A stretch of DNA of 64,000 bases from Paraperibacillus esterisolvens (GCF_046237625.1 NZ_CP143545.1:2046001-2110000); one strand, 5' to 3'. Shown: positions 33,351 to 42,086, counted from the first letter of the stretch. Numbers and translations: made by a program. Notes: generated by a model not told the origin, from the letters alone.

Positions 33351-33623
33351 ATGTCTTCTATAAGAGAAACAATAGAGAACAAGGATATCGGCTTAATTGA
33401 TATTTTGGATGTCATTCTGGATAAAGGTGTCGCCTTAAAAGCAGATTTAGTTATTTCCATTGCGGGTGTCGATCTTGTGTATTTAGATCTGAGACTATTG
33501 ATTGCTTCCGTCGAATCACTGGTCCAAGCCCAGAATGGGACCCGCCAACCGATATCATCCGAACAATTCGATAGACAGAGGGAGGAGTTGATCGATGCAA
33601 CCGGCCAGCCAGGCAAGTGGTAA
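33351..33623 (+). CDS. gvpS: Gas vesicle protein GvpS (GvpA/J family)
   Basis: 90 residues. GvpA-like core: IGLIDILDVILDKGVALKAD and VDLVYLDLRLLIASVESL, more diverged than GvpA/B and with a different tail. GvpA-like minor proteins are thought to make the tips or the first ribs of the shell. It overlaps gvpK by 29 bases. Confidence 0.93.
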   Translation: MSSIRETIENKDIGLIDILDVILDKGVALKADLVISIAGVDLVYLDLRLLIASVESLVQAQNGTRQPISSEQFDRQREELIDATGQPGKW

Positions 33624-33879
33624 AATCAATCTCGATCCGGGCAATGCAGAACATGGACTGGCGCAGCTTGTTTTAACGGTTATAGAGCTGCTCAGACAGA
33701 TCGTTGAAAGGCACGCGATCAGACGGGTCGAGGGCGGGACCCTGACAGATGAACAAATTGAGGACTTGGGGGAAGCCCTGATGAACCTGGAAGAAAAAAT
33801 GGAAGAATTAAAAGAAATCTTTGGTCTTGATGCAGAAGACCTAAACATTGATCTGGGTCCATTGGGAAGTTTGCTATAA
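33595..33879 (+). CDS. gvpK: Gas vesicle protein GvpK
   Basis: 94 residues, starting inside gvpS at ATG 33595 with AGGGAGGAG upstream. GvpK signature: LAQLVLTVIELLRQIVERHA then IRRVEGGTLTDEQIEDLGEA, and a final EEKMEELKEIFGLDAEDLN. An essential accessory protein in haloarchaeal and bacillar clusters. Confidence 0.95.
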   Translation: MQPASQASGKINLDPGNAEHGLAQLVLTVIELLRQIVERHAIRRVEGGTLTDEQIEDLGEALMNLEEKMEELKEIFGLDAEDLNIDLGPLGSLL

Positions 33880-33893
33880 CAAAAAGGTAGAAG

Positions 33894-34238
33894 GTGGAAT
33901 CCAAAATGGCAATTGAACATAATGTACAATCCAGCTCAATTGTGGATGTCCTGGAAAAGATACTCGATAAAGGCGTAGTTATCGCAGGTGACATTACAGT
34001 AGGAATTGCTGACGTTGAGTTATTGACTATAAAAATACGCCTTATTGTCGCATCTGTAGATAAGGCTAAGGAAATAGGCATGGATTGGTGGGAAACAGAT
34101 CCATACCTGTCTTCCAAGGCAGCCGACAGCAGCAATAATGAACTTATACAAGAAAACAAAAGGCTTCAGGAAAGGCTGGAGGCACTGGAAAAAAAGATGG
34201 CTTCTAACCGATTAAAATCACCAGAAATTAATTACTGA
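33894..34238 (+). CDS. gvpJ: Gas vesicle protein GvpJ with coiled-coil tail
   Basis: 114 residues; start at 33894 (in-frame GTG) or ATG 33906, the latter with AGAAGGTGGA upstream and likely the real one. GvpA-like core: SSIVDVLEKILDKGVVIAGD and DVELLTIKIRLIVASVDKAK. The tail, ENKRLQERLEALEKKMAS, is a short coiled coil resembling those of GvpP and GvpT here. GvpJ proteins are proposed to form the vesicle tips. Overlaps the next start (ATGA). Confidence 0.93.
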   Translation: MESKMAIEHNVQSSSIVDVLEKILDKGVVIAGDITVGIADVELLTIKIRLIVASVDKAKEIGMDWWETDPYLSSKAADSSNNELIQENKRLQERLEALEKKMASNRLKSPEINY

Positions 34239-34747
34239 TGGGAGTTTTGATTTTGGAACAGACCAATAAGGAAAATCAAGAAACGAGAACGAACGAAAAG
34301 AAAGATGAAGGAAATGCACTAAAACGGACTCTTGCCGGAGGAGTGATCGGAGCAGCTGTCGGCTATTTAGCTACTCCAGAGAACGCCAAAAAGCTAATGG
34401 AATTCAAGAGTGGAGAAAAACTTAAAAGTTCAGGTGCCGGTCTAGGCAAATCAGTAAAGGAAAAGTCAAAAAAAGCTGCAGCATCCGTAAAGAAATCCAC
34501 CGCCAGCCTGTTTAACAAAAAAGAAAATGTTTCTATAGACGGCTATTCTAACGAGCAGGAAGACGGTTCTGAAAACGAAACAAGACTCCATTCCGGTATG
34601 GAGGAACCCAGCAATCCAGGTTGTGAACAATCATCCAAGAAAGAAAATGATACGACCAATGAAAAGACTAATGAAAAGACCAGCGATAATATAAATGACC
34701 GCCTGGACCGCCTGGAAAAGATGCTCGCACAGCTTTCTGAAGGCTGA
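34238..34747 (+). CDS. gvpT: Gas vesicle protein GvpT (short paralogue)
   Basis: 169 residues from ATG 34238, or 164 from TTG 34253, which is better spaced from GGGAG. A charged N-terminus is followed by a glycine-zipper segment TLAGGVIGAAVGYLATPENA (about residues 32-51), a Lys/Ser-rich helix (SVKEKSKKAAASVKKSTASL), a Glu/Asn linker and the C-terminal coiled coil NDRLDRLEKMLAQLSEG. The position before gvpU fits gvpT. Accessory function, not precisely known. Confidence 0.87.
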   Translation: MGVLILEQTNKENQETRTNEKKDEGNALKRTLAGGVIGAAVGYLATPENAKKLMEFKSGEKLKSSGAGLGKSVKEKSKKAAASVKKSTASLFNKKENVSIDGYSNEQEDGSENETRLHSGMEEPSNPGCEQSSKKENDTTNEKTNEKTSDNINDRLDRLEKMLAQLSEG

Positions 34748-34823
34748 TAGATTCATTGATTTATTGATGGGCTAAAACAATATAAATGATGCAGTATATC
34801 TACTATTTGGAGGGATTTTTAAC

Positions 34824-37262
34824 ATGGCAGAAGAAACAAAAAATAACCAGACCGAAGAATTGAAGAATGACGAAAATCAGACAGAAGAAACCAAGAATAA
34901 TCAAAATCAGACAGATGAATCAAAAAATGATAAGCAGAATGAAGATAATGAAGTTACAAAAAAGCAGGGCTCAAATAACAGCCAGCTGATTCGTTCGCTG
35001 GCAGGCGGCTTGATTGGTGCTGCAATCGGCTATGCGGCCTCTCCGGAAACCGGGAAAAAGCTAAAAGAAGTGTTTGATGGGGAAAAGCTTTCCAGCAAAG
35101 GATCTGATATAGGACAGGCTGTGAAGGAAACATCGAAAAAAGGCTTTGAATCAGTGAAAAACTCTGCATCTAAACTGTTCCATAAAGGCAGTGGGGAATC
35201 CAGGAAAGAAGAAGCAGAAGACGGAGCTGCTAAGGGGCAGTCAAATGATTCACAAAGTGCATCCAATGAGTCAAGTAAGGAAGATGTAAATAAGCGGCTT
35301 GATTCGCTGGAAGAATTGCTTTCCAGGCTCCTTCAAGAGAAATCAGGGCAAAAAAATAATAAATCTTCAAATGAACAGCCTTCAAATACTTCAGATCAAG
35401 AAAGAATTGGACAAGAAGACAAAGAGGAGAATTCTGATCCTCAGGGTAATAATGAGCAGGATACAGAGGACCAAGGGTCTGGATCATACCTGAAATCCTC
35501 ACTTGGGGACAGCAAATCCGAATCTCAGGACAGCGGTGAGACTTCGCAATCCAAGCCAGAAGGTTCCGAGGGATCAGAGTCTCAGCCAGAAGGAAACAAG
35601 GAAGTCAATTTACAAGCCAAAGAAGATCAGTCAGCATCTGGCGAAAACGAGGGAAGTGAAGAATCACAGCCCCAGCAAGAGGAGAATAATCAAAAAACTG
35701 AAGCATCAAAGCCTGAAGGACAAAATCACGGTTTAAATCAGGAAGAAACTTCAGAGGGCGATACTGAAAGGGATAAAAATCAATCTGAATCAAAAAGCCC
35801 AGAAAACCGGGAAAGTTCTGAAACAGAATCTTCCGAGCAGCAAAACGACAGCAGCAGGGAATCTGGAAGCAATCAAGACGGACAGTCAGACAGCACCGAT
35901 AATTCCCAGCAGTCAGGAAATCAAGAGTACGAGTCACTAAAAGAAGAAAATAAAAATCTTCAGGACCGTTTAGGCAAGATAGAGGGACTTCTTTCCGCCA
36001 TGCTGGAAAAAAAGGGCCGGGGGCAGGAAGAAACATCTGATACGGACGAAGAAAAGGAAGATTCTCAGGAAACTCAAAAAAAAAATTTAACAGCTGAGGA
36101 AGATAAGTCAGAAGATCAAAATAACGAAGGATCAGACAGTGATGGTGGTTCAGAGGAAGAGAAACAAAGCGGATCATCAAACGATTTAGCAGACACTGAA
36201 CAAACAGAAGATAATGAACAAACAGATGACAGAGATCAATTAGGTAATAGAGATCTATCTGAAGACAAAGAGCAAACAGATGGCAGCGAAAATCAAAACC
36301 AGACTGCATTGACAGACTTCGGAAGTGATAAAGAACAGCAAGACAGCGAACAAAATACAAATACTGAACAAGGCCAGGATGAAAACTCATCCAATGAAAA
36401 AAATGAAGATGAAGACAATGAAGACAATAAGCAAGGCAGCCAGCATAATATCAGCTCAAGTGAATCAGAGGGCAGTGAAACAGAAGATTCAGGTGTAAGA
36501 ACTGAAATCTCTGGAGACAGCGGTCAGAACAGTCAGGCCGACAGCGGGAATCAGGACTCAGAAGATAGTGAAGAAACATCAGAAAACACCGATAGCTCTA
36601 AGAACCAAGACGAAGATAAAGAGCAGGGAAATGGTACTGACAGTGAAAAAACTGAAAGTGACGTAAAAAACAAAGATCAAAATCAAGATTCAAGTGAAGA
36701 GAGATCAGATGACTCAGAAGATAAGAAGGAGAGTAAAGAGCAAGAAGATGGTACTGAAAGTGAATCAACAGAAAGTGATGTGAAAAACGAGGACCAAAAT
36801 AAAGAATCCAGTGATCTAAACCCTGATGAATCTGAAGAAACAGATGAAAATAAAAAGCAAGAAAACGGCACAGACAATCAAAATGCCGCTGGAGATTCTT
36901 CAAAAGACTCTAACAACGGCGGAGAGTCCGTTTCCAATCAAGATAAGAATGATCAGGATGAAACTAATAAAGCTGATCAGGACGAAGATGAGAATGAGCC
37001 GGATGATTCCGAGGATGAGAATCAAGGTAATTCGGATGAAGCAAGTAAAAATCAAGAAAAAAAAAACTCAAAAAAAAATAACAATGTAAAAAATGAAAAT
37101 AAGTCCAGTAAGAAAAAAAGTAAAGCTGGTAAGAGCAAAAGTATCCCATATAATGTGGAATCGACACCCAAACTCGCGGACATGAATGAAAATGACTATT
37201 CCGCAGTCTCTGCAGATGAAGAAACTTATCTGCTTCTAAATAAGCTGCGAAAGGAGACTTGA
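34824..37262 (+). CDS. Giant acidic disordered GvpT-like protein (GvpT2)
   Basis: 812 residues. Residues 1-50 are Asn/Gln/Glu/Lys-rich (repeats of TEETKNNQNQTDESKND type). Residues 58-80 are a glycine-zipper segment like GvpT (RSLAGGLIGAAIGYAASPET). Residues 95-120 are the Lys/Ser helix, and about 155-172 a coiled coil NKRLDSLEELLSRLLQEK. From ~175 to ~740 it is low-complexity Glu/Ser/Asp/Asn/Gln, broken by a second coiled coil near 370-395 (ENKNLQDRLGKIEGLLSAML). A 39-residue repeat (117 bp) occurs at 36618, 36735 and 36852. The end is Lys-rich, then a folded-looking tail YSAVSADEETYLLLNKLRKE. No signal peptide. Much longer than known GvpT proteins. Confidence 0.9.
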   Translation: MAEETKNNQTEELKNDENQTEETKNNQNQTDESKNDKQNEDNEVTKKQGSNNSQLIRSLAGGLIGAAIGYAASPETGKKLKEVFDGEKLSSKGSDIGQAVKETSKKGFESVKNSASKLFHKGSGESRKEEAEDGAAKGQSNDSQSASNESSKEDVNKRLDSLEELLSRLLQEKSGQKNNKSSNEQPSNTSDQERIGQEDKEENSDPQGNNEQDTEDQGSGSYLKSSLGDSKSESQDSGETSQSKPEGSEGSESQPEGNKEVNLQAKEDQSASGENEGSEESQPQQEENNQKTEASKPEGQNHGLNQEETSEGDTERDKNQSESKSPENRESSETESSEQQNDSSRESGSNQDGQSDSTDNSQQSGNQEYESLKEENKNLQDRLGKIEGLLSAMLEKKGRGQEETSDTDEEKEDSQETQKKNLTAEEDKSEDQNNEGSDSDGGSEEEKQSGSSNDLADTEQTEDNEQTDDRDQLGNRDLSEDKEQTDGSENQNQTALTDFGSDKEQQDSEQNTNTEQGQDENSSNEKNEDEDNEDNKQGSQHNISSSESEGSETEDSGVRTEISGDSGQNSQADSGNQDSEDSEETSENTDSSKNQDEDKEQGNGTDSEKTESDVKNKDQNQDSSEERSDDSEDKKESKEQEDGTESESTESDVKNEDQNKESSDLNPDESEETDENKKQENGTDNQNAAGDSSKDSNNGGESVSNQDKNDQDETNKADQDEDENEPDDSEDENQGNSDEASKNQEKKNSKKNNNVKNENKSSKKKSKAGKSKSIPYNVESTPKLADMNENDYSAVSADEETYLLLNKLRKET

Positions 37263-37264
37263 CG

Positions 37265-37654
37265 ATGAGCAGTACAAAGGACAATATTCTGGAATTTTTA
37301 GTCCAGGCTGCAAATAAGCATGATTTTGAACTGGATATTACCTTAAATGTTAAAGGCGCAGTAATTACAGGTACAATGATTTCAGCAAAGGAGTATTTCA
37401 GTTCGCTGAGTGAAACGTTTGAAGATGGAAATGACATCGCCCAGGCGATCAGCGAGCAGATGGCACAGGCCGGTGAATCATCCCAAAAGGAAAATTCCGA
37501 GGCGAACTTCATCCATATGAAGGAAGCAAAAGTTTACTGTGGCGACAGCAAACCTACTCCTTCTAAAGGGAAAATACTCTGGCGTGGTAAATTAGCTGAA
37601 ATCGATGGATTCTTTTTAGGGAAAATTTATGATAGCAGTGAAAAAGATTCATAG
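37265..37654 (+). CDS. gvpU: Gas vesicle protein GvpU
   Basis: 129 residues from ATG 37265 (AAAGGAG upstream; the TTG at 37259 was rejected). NILEFLVQAANKHDFELDIT and VKGAVITGTMISAKEYFSSL match GvpU, the last gene of the B. megaterium cluster, reported there to influence vesicle clustering. It begins just after the GvpT2 stop, so the two are probably coupled. Terminator at 37673. Confidence 0.9.
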   Translation: MSSTKDNILEFLVQAANKHDFELDITLNVKGAVITGTMISAKEYFSSLSETFEDGNDIAQAISEQMAQAGESSQKENSEANFIHMKEAKVYCGDSKPTPSKGKILWRGKLAEIDGFFLGKIYDSSEKDS

Positions 37655-37672
37655 TATTCATAACAGCAAATA

Positions 37673-37715
37673 AAAGCAATTGTCAGTGGGGGAGCTGGCA
37701 ATTGCTTTTTTTCAG
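37673..37715 (+). terminator. Terminator of the gas vesicle operon
   Basis: AAAGCAATTG ... CAATTGCTTTTTTT hairpin 19 bases after gvpU. Confidence 0.88.
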
Positions 37716-37759
37716 TATGGTGCCCATCAGCAAGTCTTCTTTATCGGGACTGTCTGCAA

Positions 37760-38620
37760 TTAAAGGCTGTTTTCGTAAAGTTCCTCTATAAATAAATTAT
37801 AAACGTCAGTAAATTTTTCTGCTTCTTCTAAGAATGGGTAATGATTACTTTTCTCAAAGATCTCAAACTTGGAATGGGGTATTCCTTCTTTCATTTCAAT
37901 AGAGTATATTACCGGGCACTGAACATCTTTTCTTCCGCAAATGATTAAAGTAGGGGTGAATATATTTTCCAGTTTTTTTGTTACATCAAAAATCTGCAAT
38001 TCCCGGTTAAAGAAATTCATGCGAATTGCAGATAACCCTTTACTAATGTTTCGCTTAAAAAGCTCATCAAATTTTTCAGGGTTGAATAAAGATAGTTTCG
38101 TTCTTTCAGCTTTTAGCTCTTGTCTTTTTTCTGGTGTAATATCTGAACGTTTTAAGGTCTCGTTTAGTTCTTGCATTCTGTTAAATTTAGAGTGGCCAGG
38201 ATTATAAATACAGTCTTTTGAGAACGTCATATATTCTCTTGCGGCAGCTCCGACAATCACATTAAATTTTAGAGATTTTGAAAAGTATATTCAGTAGATA
38301 ATACCTAACATACCTCCAGTTGAATGCCCGGCAAATCCCCATTTTTCTAAGCCTAATTCTTCTCGAATAGCTTCTATGTCAAATATTGTTTCTAAAAAAC
38401 TTAATTGATAAGGCTCTGCGGCTTTCTCTGAATTGCCTGCTTCTCTTAAGTTTATTAAATATACTTTGTTTGTTTTTGTAAATGTCTCTGCAAAATAATC
38501 CCCTGTCTGATTAAACTCTGAATAATGATGGGTAACACATAGTGGTTCTCCTTCGCCCTTTATAAATATTTCGAATACACCACGTTGTGTTTTTAGCAGA
38601 TTCCTGACCCAATTCCCCAT
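37760..38620 (-). pseudogene. Alpha/beta hydrolase interrupted by an in-frame TGA
   Basis: The two halves (38620-38291 and 38260-37760) are in the same frame, separated only by TGA at 38293-38291 (codon 110). Read through, the protein is 286 residues, a normal size. The nucleophile elbow GHSTGGMLGIIY is just before the stop; the catalytic Asp is in IICGRKDVQCPV and the His in KSNHYPFLEE. The stop falls where Gly, Ala or Trp is usual, not at a catalytic site, so a nonsense mutation (for example GGA to TGA) is the simplest view. Selenocysteine is a less likely alternative in this Sec-using organism; no convincing hairpin follows. Confidence 0.75.
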
Positions 38621-39201
38621 TTAATCTTCCTTTCTAAAAAAGCAAAGCTATATTGCTTACATAATTTAAATATACTCTTGTACTGACTGCCTACCAACTT
38701 TTTTTCTTCCACTTTAAAAACCATGCAGCAAATAACTTGGTGAGTTCTTTTCCTGTCCCACAGGGAATAGGCCATCTTCCGACTCCCATTACATCTTTTA
38801 TCGGGATCTCCGGGGATAGCCCTGTACGTAATTCAGAAGGAAAGGTACTAACATATAAGAGGGAGGAGGGGAGGAATAAAAAAGTTTTAAAACCCAAGAA
38901 GTATGAGTTTTACGAAATCCAAAAGCTCTTAAGCATTAATCATTTAGCAAGTGGACTCTTGCTTCGTGCACCAGACTCCTTATCCTGATCCAGTTCCAGA
39001 GTTTGGCCCTTTATTCACCATCAATCTGGTTTGGAAAGAAAGAGCGCTTCGCGCCGGGCTTCTGCTTGTATAGCAGGATATTAAACTCTTAATACCATGG
39101 ATTCTTTGTTAAAATAGCTATATAAGTATCCGATGTAGCTGTGGATAACTATTATCAACAAGTATATCGGATTCCAATGTAGTTGTGGATAGGAGGAATT
39201 T
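38621..39201. other. Gene-poor region before the PadR gene
   Basis: No convincing gene on either strand; the ORFs seen are short, lack ribosome binding sites and have odd composition. The right end holds two similar direct repeats, described separately at 39137-39192. Confidence 0.5.
39137..39192 (+). promoter_or_regulatory. Direct repeat upstream of the PadR regulator
   Basis: GATGTAGCTGTGGATA (39131-39147 region) and AATGTAGTTGTGGATA (just before the PadR ribosome binding site) are near-copies about 45 bases apart, each preceded by a TATC(C)GGAT-like block. This is a plausible autoregulatory site. Confidence 0.4.
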
Positions 39202-39531
39202 ATGAGAAAAACAGAGCTGGTTAAAGGAATCACAGAGATGATCATACTCACATTCCTGGATGTGAAGGATATGTATGGATACGAACTGAGCTCCAAAGTG
39301 AACAAGGCCAGTGAAGGCTATATTATGCTAAAGGAGGGGACGTTGTATCCGTTATTGAAGAAGCTCGAGGAAAAAGGATTTATAGAAAGTTACTCGGCTG
39401 TTTCGAAGGAGGGGCCGCAGCGGAAATATTATAAGTTATCCACAGAGGGAAAAGCGGAGCTCAACAGACAAAAAAAAGAGTGGAGCATTTTTCAGAGCGA
39501 ACTGATAAAACTGCTGTTTTACACAGAATAG
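39202..39531 (+). CDS. PadR-family transcriptional regulator
   Basis: 109 residues. N-terminal winged helix: TEMIILTFLDVKDMYGYELS then LKEGTLYPLLKKLEEKGFIE, which is diagnostic of PadR, and GPQRKYYKLSTEGKAEL in the wing. ATAGGAGG precedes ATG 39202. The short C-terminal helix (WSIFQSELIKLLF) would make the dimer, so it belongs to the small PadR subfamily-2. No obvious target operon is adjacent; genes downstream are on the other strand. Confidence 0.9.
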   Translation: MRKTELVKGITEMIILTFLDVKDMYGYELSSKVNKASEGYIMLKEGTLYPLLKKLEEKGFIESYSAVSKEGPQRKYYKLSTEGKAELNRQKKEWSIFQSELIKLLFYTE

Positions 39532-39665
39532 ATTTTTAAAAACAGCAAATCAACTATGCATGAAACTGTATAATTGTTATGCGGTGTTTGTAGTATTCCG
39601 GCAAAAAAACGCAAGAATTAATAATTCAAAAGCGGAACCTTTGCTGTTATTTCTTTCTTTGCATT

Positions 39666-39703
39666 AAAAAACAGGCAGCAAATTGCTGCCTGTTTTTTAA
39701 TCA
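39666..39703. terminator. Bidirectional terminator at the end of yneR
   Basis: AAAAAACAGGCAGCAA-att-TTGCTGCCTGTTTTTT, a strong symmetrical hairpin. Confidence 0.88.
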
Positions 39704-39991
39704 ATTATTGTAAAGAAGTTCGGGCTCCTCAAACTTTTCGTTATAAATTACTTCCAGGTCATGATTGTCAAAATACCATAAATCACTCTCTTCAACAAAG
39801 AAAGTAATATCATTTTTCTGGACGGAAGCTCCCGGGTTGATTGGGTCATCCTTAGAGATGCCTAGGGAAAATCCACTCTGAACGGTACTGCAGCCACCAT
39901 ATCGGGCTAGAAAACGGACAAAGTCGCCCTTTTTCAGATCCATTTCTTCTGTGTACCATTTTAAAGCTTCTTCGCTGATTTTTATTTGCAT
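39701..39991 (-). CDS. yneR: HesB/IscA-like protein YneR
   Basis: 96 residues from the ATG at 39991, preceded by AAGGAG; the in-frame ATG at 40021 lies before that site and was rejected. MQIKISEEALKWYTEEMDL then VRFLARYGGCSTVQSGFSLG resemble the HesB/YneR fold, but only one Cys of the usual A-type Fe-S carrier triad is clear, as in other YneR proteins. Cytoplasmic; function unknown. It continues the B. subtilis gene order yneQ-yneR that the gas vesicle cluster interrupts. Confidence 0.9.
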   Translation of the reverse strand: MQIKISEEALKWYTEEMDLKKGDFVRFLARYGGCSTVQSGFSLGISKDDPINPGASVQKNDITFFVEESDLWYFDNHDLEVIYNEKFEEPELLYNN

Positions 39992-40107
39992 GAAATGTGC
40001 TCCTTCCCGCATGTATATCAATATAATCAGTATAGATGAAAAGGGGTGGGAAATCGAATATCAAGCCTTATTTTAAATCAGGCTGGCATCCTTTAAACGT
40101 ACTATTT

Positions 40108-41253
40108 TCATTTGATCCAGCGTGTCATATGCGCCATTGTTTCTGTATAGCTCTCCTTTTTTCTCAATAATCCCATTTCCTCTGCTTCCAAAAGGGGGAA
40201 AATCCTAAAATTACGCCTGTTGCTGCTAGTAGTAAAGGTAGGGGTAAACTGGAAGGAATCAATCGAGATCCTGGCAGCCTCAATTGTTTTTTCCTTACTA
40301 ACCGTAACTGAAAGTATTCCTCCAATATCCTTAAAATCGTTGAATTGGCCAGATAAAAAATTCCCCAGCGAATAAACGGCAAGGCTGCGCCGATCACCAT
40401 GTTCAATCCATTCTATCGGCTGCAAAACATGCGGGTGATGGCCGATGATGATATCAGCACCAGCCTCGGCCATCATTCTGGCCCAATTCTTCTGATCATC
40501 CGCAGGAAGTCTTTCATACTCGCTGCCCCAGTGTGTACTGACAACAACTGCATCCACTTTAGTCCTTGCCTCGCGTATATCCTTCAATGCCTTATCTATA
40601 GTAAAGAGATTTACCATATATGGTTTTCCAGCAGGCAGGGAATTTCCGTTTAAACCATAGGTGTATGAAAGGAAGCCAAAGGAAATCCCTTTTTTTGTGA
40701 TGATTCTTAGTTTTCCACTGTCTTTTTTATCTTTATAGGCGCCTGTATATGGCATGTTGATATTTTCATAATGGGCAATGGCCCTTTGCAGTGCTTTTTC
40801 GCCATGATCCATGGAGTGGTTATTAGATATGGTAACAAGGTCCACTCCCATCCTTTTCAGTGTATCCGCTATTTCATAAGGGCTGTTGAATGAAGGATAC
40901 GAGGAAAGGCCAAGTTCACTTCCTCCAATCATGGATTCCTGGTTTGCAATCAGCAAATCCGGATTCTGCATGTAGGATTTAACGCCTGAGAACATCTGGT
41001 CAAACTGGCACCGGTTGTGGCGGCAGGCATCCTCATACACCACATCATGGAGAAGAATGTCGCCGACAGCGCCGATCACCGCACTGGTTTTCGCTTTCTT
41101 GTTCGTAAGGCGGCTTTCCCTCATGTGAACCGAGGCTGTTTCCTTTTTACTTTCCCTGAAAGGCGTGCGGCGTTCTGCTGTATATAAAGCGGCAGCGAGG
41201 ATCAAGGTAAGGACAGCAGTGACTGCTGCCCCTTGAATATATATTTTTTTCAT
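40108..41253 (-). CDS. CapA-type metallophosphatase-fold protein (YwtB-like)
   Basis: 381 residues. An N-terminal anchor (residues ~6-24, IQGAAVTAVLTLILAAALY) places the protein outside the membrane. CapA motifs: GAVGDILLHD (first Asp), ANQESMIGG, TISNNHSMDHGEKAL (Asn-His pair), VVVSTHWGSEY and DIIIGHHPHVLQPIEW. CapA proteins act with CapBC in poly-gamma-glutamate export, but no capBC genes are present, so this is a stand-alone paralogue. Role uncertain. Confidence 0.88.
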   Translation of the reverse strand: MKKIYIQGAAVTAVLTLILAAALYTAERRTPFRESKKETASVHMRESRLTNKKAKTSAVIGAVGDILLHDVVYEDACRHNRCQFDQMFSGVKSYMQNPDLLIANQESMIGGSELGLSSYPSFNSPYEIADTLKRMGVDLVTISNNHSMDHGEKALQRAIAHYENINMPYTGAYKDKKDSGKLRIITKKGISFGFLSYTYGLNGNSLPAGKPYMVNLFTIDKALKDIREARTKVDAVVVSTHWGSEYERLPADDQKNWARMMAEAGADIIIGHHPHVLQPIEWIEHGDRRSLAVYSLGNFLSGQFNDFKDIGGILSVTVSKEKTIEAARISIDSFQFTPTFTTSSNRRNFRIFPLLEAEEMGLLRKKESYTETMAHMTRWIK

Positions 41254-41461
41254 CGGCGTTCTCCTGTTTTTCAGAGAATGTATTTTAATTATTATATGAA
41301 AAGACTAAGGAAATATATAGATGACATCCTATAATTTTCGTTTAAGCCAAGTGAGCATGCGTTTTCTACTCGCAAAAGGAACCTGGACAAAAACAGGACC
41401 AAACAAAAAAAACGGTGGAGCGGAGCATTGCATACATGCAGCTTTCGCCCCTGTTCCACAA

Positions 41462-41496
41462 AAAAACATGGATTCCCATTATAGGAACCCATGTTT
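41462..41496. terminator. Terminator at the 3' end of plsY
   Basis: AAACATGG-TTCC ... GGAA-CCATGTTTT hairpin overlapping the plsY stop. Confidence 0.7.
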
Positions 41497-42086
41497 TATT
41501 TACTCTTTGTCAGCCATTTCACTTTTGGTTCTGTGCCATTTTTGATCCTGACAAGATTCGCCCTGTGACGGTATATGATGAAAATCGTGAGCACCGATAT
41601 GACGATGATGAGGGGGATATCCCAGATGACCAGGGTATAAATGAGAGCGCAGACTGCTGTTAATATAGAAGAAAGTGATACATATTTCGTTATGTAGAGG
41701 CAGATTAAGAATATTGCCAGCACTAGTATGAACATAATCGGAACATAGCCGAGAATCAAGCCGCCGGAGGTTGCTACAGCTTTGCCGCCTTTGAAGCCGG
41801 CAAACAGTGGATACATATGGCCGATTACGGCAAATACGCCGGCTAATAAAGGGTGGATATCCACGCCCAGTAAATGGGGAAGGACCACCGCAAGCGTTCC
41901 TTTGAATATATCCATCAGGGTCACTATGATGCCCGCCTTCTTGCCGAGGATCCTAAAGGTATTGGTGCCTCCCAGGTTGCCGCTGCCATGCTGCCTGATG
42001 TCCGTTTTATAAAAAAGCTTTCCTATGATCAAGCCTGAAGGGATCGATCCTATAAGATAAGCCAATGCCAAAACTACAATCGTCAT
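41496..42086 (-). CDS. plsY: Acyl-phosphate:glycerol-3-phosphate acyltransferase
   Basis: 196 residues with five or so membrane spans. PlsY moves an acyl group from acyl-phosphate to glycerol 3-phosphate, the first step of membrane phospholipid synthesis in bacilli. Motifs: GSIPSGLIIGK, the Ser/Gly-rich GSGNLGGTNTFRILG and GFKGGKAVATSGG, all active-site loops. Divergent from yneT, exactly as yneS(plsY)-yneT in B. subtilis. Confidence 0.96.
   Translation of the reverse strand: MTIVVLALAYLIGSIPSGLIIGKLFYKTDIRQHGSGNLGGTNTFRILGKKAGIIVTLMDIFKGTLAVVLPHLLGVDIHPLLAGVFAVIGHMYPLFAGFKGGKAVATSGGLILGYVPIMFILVLAIFLICLYITKYVSLSSILTAVCALIYTLVIWDIPLIIVISVLTIFIIYRHRANLVRIKNGTEPKVKWLTKSK

Noticed and set aside
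34954..36903. Long minus-strand ORFs opposite GvpT2
   Set aside because: They arise from the low-complexity Glu/Ser/Asp codons on the plus strand, giving Leu/Phe-rich nonsense.
38737..38988. Plus-strand 83-codon ORF and minus-strand ORFs between 38.6 and 39.0 kb
   Set aside because: Weak starts, no ribosome binding sites and no recognisable domains.
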